From: Aphanocapsa sp. GSE-SYN-MK-11-07L | GTDB taxonomy: Bacteria; Cyanobacteriota; Cyanobacteriia; Thermosynechococcales; Thermosynechococcaceae | Reading direction: 5' to 3' | NCBI GenBank assembly: GCA_019359715.1 | Contig: JAHHGS010000079.1 | Location: 1 to 64,000, forward strand | DNA: 64,000 bases | Part shown: positions 18,137 through 24,888 of the stretch, piece after piece | Layout: each line of letters opens with the position of its first letter | Position numbering within the stretch: the stretch's first letter is position 1 | The notes under the pieces: generated by a model | What the model saw: the letters and a program-made list of their open reading frames with translations, nothing else | Database searches by the model: none | What the model was told of the DNA's origin: nothing | Program-made: the position numbers and the translations under genes

Positions 18137-18144
18137 CTATTCGC
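18049..18144 (-). pseudogene. HicB antitoxin C-terminal remnant
   Basis: A leftward frame ending at TGA (complement of 18049-18051) reads ESLVIAYEATGETLPEPST, then VYAAA. The E-x-A-x-GE-x-(I/L)P-x-PST pattern is that of HicB C-termini; the intact HicB at 28194-28412 ends similarly with EAWQAEGECIPQPST. The N-terminal part is absent because the frame runs into the TetR gene. It is most likely a relic of a deleted hicAB locus. The 5' limit given is approximate. Confidence 0.5.
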
Positions 18145-18739
18145 CTTCCGCCTTTTTTTGTTGGACGTGGGCGATCGCCGCCATCAGTGCGTCTAACATC
18201 ACGTCGTAACTCTGATCGGGAGAGCGCTCCAAGGTCATGATTCCGGCTTGCTCAATTGAAATAAATCCATAGATGGCCGCATTCAACATTCGCATCACAT
18301 CAATCAGTTGGGTATCGTTGAGGTCGTAAGCCTGGAGAGCTTGGCGCAGAAAGCTGAGGGCTTGCTGGATCACGGCAGCAGCTTCTGGATCGGTGGGCTG
18401 GAGCTGCACCTGCATCATCACCTGATATCGGGCGGGATGGGTTTTGGCAAAATTGCGGGTGAAATGCCCAAGTTGTTTGAGCAAATCGGGGCTGATCGAT
18501 TGATCAGCGATCGCGCTCTGGCAGTCGGCTAGGTATTGTCGCCAGAGTTCAATCACGGTGGCTCGTTGCAAAGCGGCACCGCTCTCTAAATGCTTGTAAA
18601 TGGCAGGCGGTTTGATCCCCAAATGTTCAGCTACACGGCTCACCCCCAGGGCTGAAGCTCCGACTTGATCAACGCAGCAAATCGCGGCAGCAATCACATC
18701 TTGCCGCGAGAGCGAATTTTCTTTGGTAGGACGCCCCAT
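18137..18739 (-). CDS. TetR/AcrR-family transcriptional regulator
   Basis: A 200-residue repressor-type protein. The N-terminal helix-turn-helix (about residues 11-57; SRVAEHLGIKPPAIYKHLES) is typical TetR. The C-terminal ligand domain carries the WHG-like pattern seen in regulators with KPPAIYKH recognition helices, with MLNAAIYGFISIEQAG in the dimer region. It starts 7 bp after the stop of the methyltransferase gene on the same strand, so the two form an operon and the regulator may control the pair. Ligand unknown. Confidence 0.88.
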   Translation of the reverse strand: MGRPTKENSLSRQDVIAAAICCVDQVGASALGVSRVAEHLGIKPPAIYKHLESGAALQRATVIELWRQYLADCQSAIADQSISPDLLKQLGHFTRNFAKTHPARYQVMMQVQLQPTDPEAAAVIQQALSFLRQALQAYDLNDTQLIDVMRMLNAAIYGFISIEQAGIMTLERSPDQSYDVMLDALMAAIAHVQQKKAEGE

Positions 18740-18745
18740 CGTCGA

Positions 18746-19573
18746 TTAATTTGGCCGAGCAATATGGAAGGCAGAAACATAGGACAATTCAACTGTATTG
18801 CCGTTTCGCTCTAACACCTGCTGCAAGCCTGCGAATAAGTGCTGTTTTTGCTGGGATTCTAGATTTAAGTGAGGCGAATAGGTGTTCAACAGCAGTAAGT
18901 ATTGATCAATTGTGTAGACAACTTCTACCTCTAACTGGCCAGATACCATGTTTCTAAAGTGACCGGAGGCGATCGCCATTTCTCCCAGTTGGTTAAGAAT
19001 AGCAGTCTGAGCAGCACTGTCTTCATAAGTACGCATTAAAGACGGGGCATGGGTTTCGTAAACCTGTGATAGCTGTTGATACACCTCGTAGCGGGGCTGG
19101 AGTTCTTTGTTCCAAAGCAATATTAGATGCCCCTCTGGGCGCAAAGCGGCGGCGGCTTTCGGGTAGCCAATCTCTGGCGAAATCCAATGAAACGAACTGG
19201 CAGCTAGTACGGCATCAAATTTTCCAGGCGTTAAAGCCCACTCTTCAAAGGCGCAATTTTGAATCTCTACATTTGGGTAGGGCTGGCAGTTTTGTTCAGC
19301 AAGGCGGACAAAATCAGGGTTTGGCTCCAGGCAAATCATCGGGCAACCGAGAGCAGCAAAGCCAGCAGTAGCGGTGCCCGGCCCGCAGCCGACTTCTAAG
19401 ATTTGGGAACGAGCAGAGAGTTGAGCGATCGCCACCACCTGATCAATCAATGCCTGTGGATAGCGGGGTCTGACCTGGTTATAAGCCTCCACCGCAGGCG
19501 AATACCAAATTTTTCGCTGCTCTAAATCTTTGGCATAACACTCATTCCGAAGGATTTGCTTCAGGTCTTTCAT
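18746..19573 (-). CDS. Class I SAM-dependent methyltransferase
   Basis: A 275-residue methyltransferase with the SAM-binding motif I (ILEVGCGPGTAT, about residues 58-69), an acidic residue ending strand 2 (ICLEPNPDF) and motif-like AASSFHWI and LRPEGHLILLW. The family (methyltransf_11/25 type) acts on diverse small molecules; the substrate cannot be read from sequence. It heads a probable two-gene operon with the TetR regulator, a layout often seen for detoxification genes. Confidence 0.85.
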   Translation of the reverse strand: MKDLKQILRNECYAKDLEQRKIWYSPAVEAYNQVRPRYPQALIDQVVAIAQLSARSQILEVGCGPGTATAGFAALGCPMICLEPNPDFVRLAEQNCQPYPNVEIQNCAFEEWALTPGKFDAVLAASSFHWISPEIGYPKAAAALRPEGHLILLWNKELQPRYEVYQQLSQVYETHAPSLMRTYEDSAAQTAILNQLGEMAIASGHFRNMVSGQLEVEVVYTIDQYLLLLNTYSPHLNLESQQKQHLFAGLQQVLERNGNTVELSYVSAFHIARPN

Positions 19574-19688
19574 GATTGAATCACAGCCGGGGTTTTATCA
19601 CGGTTTGGATTCCAGCAGACGGAGACGCACCCTTAAGCACATCCATAGCTTCCGCTGCAAACCCTGGTTGGTCGGCTGGCAAACTTAA

Positions 19689-19980
19689 TTATTTGCGATT
19701 TTCCCAGTATCCAGGTTCTCGGCTGCAATGCATAACCGCCAAAATGAGAATATCGTCTTTTTCAATTGTGTAAAGAATTCCGTAGGGAAACTTGCGTGTC
19801 ATGTATCGTCGGACATTCTCATCAATCACAGCATAACGATCAGGAGATTCTGGAATTCGATAAACTGCGTCCTCGACAGCGTTGATGAATATCTGTGCTA
19901 ATTCAGCCGGTTGCTCCGCATAATTATTGAACTGCCCTGGCATATTCTGCAAGGGCTTCAGGATGAAACACATACTTCAT
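19689..19980 (-). pseudogene. RelE/ParE-family toxin, frameshifted
   Basis: The intended start is the ATG at 19978-19980, which overlaps the antitoxin stop (ATGA) and gives MKYVFHPEALAEYARAVQ before a stop at 19924-19926. The rest of the toxin (YAEQPAELAQIFINAVEDA to HCSREPGYWENRK) lies in another frame; one extra base near 19921-19930 separates them. An out-of-frame ATG at 19971-19973 would give a 94-residue product with an unrelated first 16 residues. The family cleaves mRNA or inhibits gyrase. As read, the toxin is probably inactive, unless the shift is a sequencing error or programmed. Confidence 0.72.
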
Positions 19981-20216
19981 TGTTCAAGTGATTCAAGCAG
20001 TTGCCTCACTCGAGCCAAAGCTTCGTCTCCAGGAATCGGCGTTACTATGCCCTCCCGCACCTCATCTCTGCGCCTTTGAGCTTCAGTTACCCAAGCTGCC
20101 TGAATGCTTAGGTCGGTATCAAATTCTAAACTCTCTACTAGCTTTTCTGCTAGGAGTGCCCTTGATACGCTGGGTAGAGAAAGAATCTCTTCTGTCAGTT
20201 GCTCAATTGATCGCAT
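19977..20216 (-). CDS. Addiction-module antitoxin (RelB/ParD-like, CHP02574 type)
   Basis: A 79-residue protein beginning MRSIEQLTEEILSLPSVSR with an AEKLVESLE segment, the pattern of the 'putative addiction module component' family. The C-terminal half is acidic and helical, as expected of a toxin-wrapping tail. It overlaps the toxin start by ATGA and is transcribed first, the usual order for this type. Because the toxin is frameshifted, it may now be a free antitoxin. Confidence 0.8.
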   Translation of the reverse strand: MRSIEQLTEEILSLPSVSRALLAEKLVESLEFDTDLSIQAAWVTEAQRRRDEVREGIVTPIPGDEALARVRQLLESLEQ

Positions 20217-20274
20217 AGCCCCTCGCAGAACTCTAAAGCCTACCTATAATTTTAGCCTCGATTAAAAAGTAGGC

Positions 20275-20703
20275 TCATCCTTCCTTTGAAAATAAGACGA
20301 ATAACGAGTAATTATTTTCTAACTGCTTACACAATGCCGCCATCTCCAGAAGGAATCCCGCCAAATCCATGCGATTTACATCTGTATCCTTCCAACCCTT
20401 GCTTTCCGACCACGGAACTGAAGCAGCCAGCAAATCCTCGTGTTCAGCCGACGCCACCTTCTCACACAATTTCCTACTTGCTCTGTAAAAGCATGAACCA
20501 TCTGCCAAAGCATGATCTGTTAAGACGAGCACTGCTTTTTTACCTAAAAATATCTGAGCAAGAGAATTCATTGCTTCCAAGCTGATATATCCGCCAAGCA
20601 TTGGTTCTATTCGCTCAATGCTCCTCCAAACATCATCCATTGATTTCATCAGACTGACTTCTGCCTCTTCTCCAAGAAGAAAGTATGCAAAGTTTGTGCT
20701 CAT
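20275..20703 (-). CDS. Hypothetical protein (142 aa)
   Basis: The product is not recognised. It is soluble, mixed alpha/beta, with a central hydrophobic strand-like run (KKAVLVLTDHALADGS) and four cysteines or fewer, no signal peptide and no obvious catalytic motif. A/T-rich codon use sets it apart from the housekeeping genes, in line with the accessory character of this stretch. It lies just downstream, in its own direction, of a 20-bp perfect inverted repeat (20749-20793) that could be its operator or leader hairpin. Confidence 0.55.
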   Translation of the reverse strand: MSTNFAYFLLGEEAEVSLMKSMDDVWRSIERIEPMLGGYISLEAMNSLAQIFLGKKAVLVLTDHALADGSCFYRASRKLCEKVASAEHEDLLAASVPWSESKGWKDTDVNRMDLAGFLLEMAALCKQLENNYSLFVLFSKEG

Positions 20704-20748
20704 TTTACGAAGAGTAAAAGAGAGAAAATCTTTAACCCCTATTCTGGC

Positions 20749-20793
20749 TCATATCTGAAATTAGTTAAATGTATTAACTAATTTCAGATATGA
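20749..20793. repeat. Perfect 20-bp inverted repeat (loop 5)
   Basis: Arms 20749-20768 and 20774-20793 are exact reverse complements around ATGTA. It is A/T-rich and lies 46 bp before the start of the leftward hypothetical gene and 33 bp before the glycosyltransferase stub. No U-tract follows on either strand, so an operator, a regulatory hairpin or a mobile palindrome is as likely as a terminator. Confidence 0.6.
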
Positions 20794-20825
20794 TCAGGCT
20801 TAGCAAGCCCGATCGCGCTTAAACA

Positions 20826-20933
20826 ATGCAAATTACGATTCTGACCGCTGGCTCCCGTGGAGATAGTCAACCTTTGATTGTTTTGGGGATGGGTCTACAA
20901 CAAGCTGGATATAGCGAGGAAGTCTATGATTAG
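20826..20933 (+). pseudogene. N-terminal stub of a GT28/GT1-type glycosyltransferase
   Basis: A 35-codon frame from ATG 20826 reads MQITILTAGSRGDSQPLIVLG then MGLQQAGY, the N-terminal nucleotide-fold start of sterol or UDP-glycosyltransferases, and ends at TAG 20931-20933. The other 350 or more residues are missing. The stub carries the ribosome binding site (GAGGAAG) of the amidase, whose ATG lies inside its last codons. A deletion probably fused the glycosyltransferase start to the amidase; the stub may still be translated as a leader peptide coupled to the amidase. Confidence 0.65.
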
Positions 20934-22407
20934 CGATTTGGTCTTTCAGCCTGCTCACCAATTGGCTCAGATGATTCGCGATCGCCAAGTCTCGGCCATA
21001 GAAGTGCTGGAAGCTCACTTGGCGCAAATTGCCAAGCATAACTCGAAGCTGAATGCAATCTGTATCCTTGATGAAGACAATGCCCGCACCAGAGCTAAAC
21101 AGGCGGATCAGGCTTTAGAGAACGGTGAAATCTGGGGAGCTTTACATGGGGTTCCAATCACGATCAAGGATATTTTTGAAACCGCAGGACTTCGCACCAC
21201 AGCAGGGTATATTCCCCTCAAAGATTACATTCCACAGCAAGATGCAACGGCTGTTTCCAGACTGCGCTCAGCCGGAGCTGTCATTATCGGCAAAACCAAC
21301 CTAGCAGAACTGGCGGGGGATTTCCAAAGTACCAATTCGCTGTTTCCACGGGTGAATAATCCCTGGAATTTAGATTACACTGCCGGGGGCAGTTCGGGTG
21401 GCAGCGCAGCGGCCGTGGCAGCCGGGCTTTCAGCGTTGGATATTGGCAATGATATTGCGGGTTCTGTACGCCAACCGGCTCATTTTTGCGGTGTGTATGG
21501 CTTAAAGCCCACCGATCGCCGGATCTCCACAGCCGGAATGATTCCAGAAGTACCAGGCATGCCCTACTGTCTGCGGCAGATGATCACGGTTGGTTGTTTT
21601 GGGCGATCGCTGACCGACCTCAAACTCTGCTTTTCGCTAATTGCGGGGGCTGATCCGCGTCGTCCTGATGTGCCACCGATTCCTTTGGATCAAGCTTCTG
21701 GCAAATCTTTATCAGAGCTGAAAATTGCTTGGACTGAGGAATGGGCAGAGGTGCCCGTGGCGGCTGAAATTCGGGTTGCGCTGCAAACAACTGTCCAAAC
21801 CCTTGCCCAAGCAGGCGCTCAGGTAGAACACTGGCTGCCCCAAGGGTTTGACCTAGCGTCAGCCTGGACACTCTATGGACGAGTCGCTGCCTACGTTAAC
21901 AGGTACGCTCAACCCGTTGACCGCTATAACCTCCGCCGTAGCCTGACCTTACTCTGGCGCACGGCCACCCAAGGCGACAGGCAACTGCGGGCGATCGGCA
22001 ATTTCAGTCGGTTTCTGCCGGAACTGCTGAATCCTAGCCTCAAGGGCTATTTTGAAGCCCTGATGGAACGCGATCGGTTCACGGCCCAACTAGATCAAGC
22101 CCTAGAACCGTGGGATGTCTGGCTGACCCCTGTGGCCGCCACGCCAGCCTTTAGCCATCGTCCAGCCTGGAGTGCGGTTGAGATTGATGGCAGAGCCTAT
22201 CCGCATGCGGTAGCTAATGGCGCTTACACGATTCCCTTTAACCTGAGTGGACACCCGGCTGTTGTGATTCCAATTGGGCAGACGCAAAATCGCTTACCGA
22301 TTGGGCTGCAAATTATTGGTAAGCGGTGGCGAGAAATGGAATTGCTGGCGATCGCTGAAACACTTGACAGGGCGATCGGGGCTTTCCGGCAGCCAACTGG
22401 CTATTGA
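20926..22407 (+). CDS. Amidase-signature family amidase (GatA-like)
   Basis: A 493-residue amidase. The Ser-cisSer-Lys triad is visible: Lys81 (TIKDIF), Ser156 (GGSSGGS) and Ser180 (DIAGSVRQPA, with spacing of 24 as in the family). The substrate is unknown; it lacks gatB/gatC neighbours and differs from true GatA in the nucleophile loop, so it is more likely a general or indole/nitrile-pathway amidase. The start at 20926 is chosen because GAGGAAG stands 6 bases before it and homology begins at MISDLVFQPAHQLAQMI; a longer frame (from 20878) only overlaps the glycosyltransferase stub. Confidence 0.88.
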   Translation: MISDLVFQPAHQLAQMIRDRQVSAIEVLEAHLAQIAKHNSKLNAICILDEDNARTRAKQADQALENGEIWGALHGVPITIKDIFETAGLRTTAGYIPLKDYIPQQDATAVSRLRSAGAVIIGKTNLAELAGDFQSTNSLFPRVNNPWNLDYTAGGSSGGSAAAVAAGLSALDIGNDIAGSVRQPAHFCGVYGLKPTDRRISTAGMIPEVPGMPYCLRQMITVGCFGRSLTDLKLCFSLIAGADPRRPDVPPIPLDQASGKSLSELKIAWTEEWAEVPVAAEIRVALQTTVQTLAQAGAQVEHWLPQGFDLASAWTLYGRVAAYVNRYAQPVDRYNLRRSLTLLWRTATQGDRQLRAIGNFSRFLPELLNPSLKGYFEALMERDRFTAQLDQALEPWDVWLTPVAATPAFSHRPAWSAVEIDGRAYPHAVANGAYTIPFNLSGHPAVVIPIGQTQNRLPIGLQIIGKRWREMELLAIAETLDRAIGAFRQPTGY

Positions 22408-22498
22408 GTATTGACACCACTTAACCTAAAGTTCCATAAGGGTTGATTCCGACCCCTGTGAGTTCTTGTTTTTTATTTAGGAAATTTTTGTAGTCTCT

Positions 22499-23290
22499 AT
22501 GCGATCGCTGATTTTAACCCTGGCTCTCACCTGTATTGCGGCTCCTGCTGCTGCTCTCACCTGCGAGGAAAGTTTTCAAAAAAAGGGAGATTTTTTTAAC
22601 GGTTCTGCCTTTGCGGCGCGAGTGGAATTAGCAGGAGTCTCGATTGAAAAAGCCTTCTCCCAACTGCGACCGATTTTGGCCCGTGACGGCATCAGAACCC
22701 TCAGCACCGATCTGACCACTGGCGAAATGAAAGCCGAGAATCCGGCAACGCCCTTTCAGCGAGCCTTGCCGATCGATGTCTATGGCTCAACGGAAAACGA
22801 TCTGACTACGATTGAAATGGTTTTTACCCTGCCAGGGGGCGTTGGTGCCAAGCGGGAAACAGTTAAGAAACACCTCTGCGCGGCGCTCAATCAATTGCGG
22901 CCGGCTGGCACCGTCACTGCGACCGCCCCAGCCCCAACCGATACAACACCGATCGCAATTGATGCCAGCGATTTAGCGGCCCAAGTCAAAGAGTCGGCGG
23001 ATAATCCAGCTCGAATTCGCTTGAATTTTATTGGCAAAACTTTTCGGGTCAGTGGCAAAGTGATCAAAATTGCTGAGGGTAATGGTTCCTACGCCGTCTC
23101 GTTTGAAGGCAACCCCGCTGGCAGCGCTGCCAATCCAAACCAAATTGCGGTGACGTGCTCAATGGGCAAAAATCAAGACGCGACTGTGGCAGCGCTGCAA
23201 GCCAATCAGCGGGCGACTTTATTGGGTCGCTTCCAGCGCTTTAACAATGAAACGAATGCGATTATCCTCGAAAGCTGCACAGGCGGCTGA
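22499..23290 (+). CDS. Secreted protein with OB-fold (tRNA_anti-like) domain
   Basis: The 263-residue product has a clear signal peptide (residues 1-19, AAPAAA cleavage). A middle region of unknown fold (about 25-145) leads through a Thr/Pro/Ala linker to a C-terminal OB-fold of the tRNA_anti-like type (about 160-260: AAQVKESADNPARIRLNFIGK, VSGKVIKI, a late Cys strand). Such domains occur in periplasmic proteins of unknown role. Function not assigned. It stands alone between the amidase and the convergent permease gene. Confidence 0.6.
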   Translation: MRSLILTLALTCIAAPAAALTCEESFQKKGDFFNGSAFAARVELAGVSIEKAFSQLRPILARDGIRTLSTDLTTGEMKAENPATPFQRALPIDVYGSTENDLTTIEMVFTLPGGVGAKRETVKKHLCAALNQLRPAGTVTATAPAPTDTTPIAIDASDLAAQVKESADNPARIRLNFIGKTFRVSGKVIKIAEGNGSYAVSFEGNPAGSAANPNQIAVTCSMGKNQDATVAALQANQRATLLGRFQRFNNETNAIILESCTGG

Positions 23291-23309
23291 GTTAAGGATT
23301 CTAAAGCAG

Positions 23310-24167
23310 CTAATTGCCTCGACCTAATCTGCGCTCTAGGTAACGGGCCAGCAGCGACAAGGGGTAGCATAGCCCCAAGTAAAATAAGCCACCAAAAACG
23401 TAAACAAACAGTTTGGCGTTAGGGTCAAGCAAGACATTGGCAAAGGCGTTGGTTTGCTGTTGCAGTTCAATTACTCCCAGGGTTGAAAGCAAAGCGCTGT
23501 CTTGAATTAGGGTAATAAAATAATTGGTAAATGGCGGAATGATCAGCCGTACCGCCTGCGGTAAGACAATCCGACCTAAGGTTTGTTTGTTATCCATGCC
23601 CAGCCCAACGGCGGCCTCGGTTTGTCCTTTCGGAATTGACTCAATCCCAGCTCGGAAGACCTCGGTCAAATACGCGCCGTAGTTAAAGCTGAGTCCAATT
23701 ACGCCGTAAAAAATAAAGTTAAATCCGGCCGTGATCAGGCTGTTGTTTTGCAGCACCGTCATGACTTGAAAAGCGATCGCCCGTGGGTCAACGCCCAGAT
23801 TTGACATCAGGCTACCAATCCCAAACCCCCAGAGCAAAAGTTGCACCAGGGTCGGCGTGCCGCGAATGACTTCTACATACACCGTGGCTAGCCAGTAAAC
23901 GGGCGGAAACTTAGACAGCCGCCCCCAAACCCCCAAACCGCCCATGCAAATCGCCAGGATCATGCTGACGGCTGAAATCATCAGCGTGGTAATTGTGGCC
24001 TGGAACAGCAGCGGCCCGTAAAGAACAATCAAACGTCGAAAGTAAAACAGGTAGTAAGCAAAGGCAATTGCCGCGATCGCCACCACAACGTAAAAGCCAT
24101 AGTCTAGCCAGCGCAGCCAGCGCCGCTCTTCAGTTCCATTTCCAGTCCCGTTGAATACTGTTGCCAC
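23310..24167 (-). CDS. Polar amino acid ABC transporter permease (HisM/GlnP type)
   Basis: A 285-residue inner-membrane permease with about five or six helices and the cytoplasmic EAA loop (AGIESIPKGQTEAAVGLGMD, then RIVLPQA) that docks the ATPase. The motif VEVIRGTPTLVQLLLWGFG is typical of the amino acid subfamily. No ATPase or binding-protein gene adjoins it, so its partners are encoded elsewhere. Substrate not predictable beyond polar amino acids. Confidence 0.9.
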   Translation of the reverse strand: MATVFNGTGNGTEERRWLRWLDYGFYVVVAIAAIAFAYYLFYFRRLIVLYGPLLFQATITTLMISAVSMILAICMGGLGVWGRLSKFPPVYWLATVYVEVIRGTPTLVQLLLWGFGIGSLMSNLGVDPRAIAFQVMTVLQNNSLITAGFNFIFYGVIGLSFNYGAYLTEVFRAGIESIPKGQTEAAVGLGMDNKQTLGRIVLPQAVRLIIPPFTNYFITLIQDSALLSTLGVIELQQQTNAFANVLLDPNAKLFVYVFGGLFYLGLCYPLSLLARYLERRLGRGN

Positions 24168-24341
24168 AGACTTCTCCTTGCGAGAGCATAACCGCTATTG
24201 TAGGTAGATTTTCCCGTTGTCAGTTGTCAATCAGGCGACTCTGGTTAGACTAATTGATACAATTTCAATTAATTTTTGATACGGTGCGATCGCTCTAGGT
24301 CAAGTTGACACAAAGAAACTCAACATTTACTTTCCAATCCA

Positions 24342-24791
24342 TCAAGAGGTTAGAGAAGTGCCAATATCTTCACTCCACAGCGATCGATTTTTGAGGATAA
24401 AATCCTGCATTAACTGAAAGCAAGTTTCATCATCTAATACTTCAACTTTTACACCCCTCTCTTGAAGCAGTGCTTCATCACCCAGAAAAGTTTTGTTTTC
24501 GCCAACCACAACATGCCGAATTTTGTAAAGCAATATCGCGCCTGTACACATGCTGCATGGAGAGAGAGTTGTGTAGATTATTACATCCTCATAAAAGGAG
24601 GCGGGTTGACGACCAACACTTTCAAGCGCATCCATCTCAGCATGAAGAATGGCGCTCCCTTTTTGAACTCTTCTGTTATGTCCACGCCCAACGATTTGAT
24701 TATCTTTGACTAACACCGAACCAATCGGTATTCCTCCCTCTTCAAGACTTTTCTTTGCCTCAAAAATTGCTTCGAGCATAAAATTATCCAT
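24342..24791 (-). CDS. Cytosine deaminase, yeast Fcy1-like (CDA fold)
   Basis: The 149-residue product has the zinc site His50-x-Glu52 (LHAEMD) and PC79xxC82 (SPCSMCTGAI). The context, EGGIPIGSVLV, GRGHNRRVQKGSA, the YTTLSPCSMCTGAILLYKI region and the C-terminal SLWSEDIG, closely follows yeast cytosine deaminase rather than bacterial CodA or TadA. It probably converts cytosine to uracil, although related enzymes act on guanine or other bases. The start at 24791 has AGGAAG 6 bases upstream; the frame is open to 24851 but the extra 20 residues are not family-like. It is more A/T-rich than its neighbours. Confidence 0.85.
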   Translation of the reverse strand: MDNFMLEAIFEAKKSLEEGGIPIGSVLVKDNQIVGRGHNRRVQKGSAILHAEMDALESVGRQPASFYEDVIIYTTLSPCSMCTGAILLYKIRHVVVGENKTFLGDEALLQERGVKVEVLDDETCFQLMQDFILKNRSLWSEDIGTSLTS

Positions 24792-24888
24792 TGAACTTCC
24801 TTGCCTGTTTAGGATGATTGCCACCTGTGATTCTCTTGGAAAAATTGTCAATCTAACCCCTTAAAAACAAGTTCAGTCAGGGGTTGAC

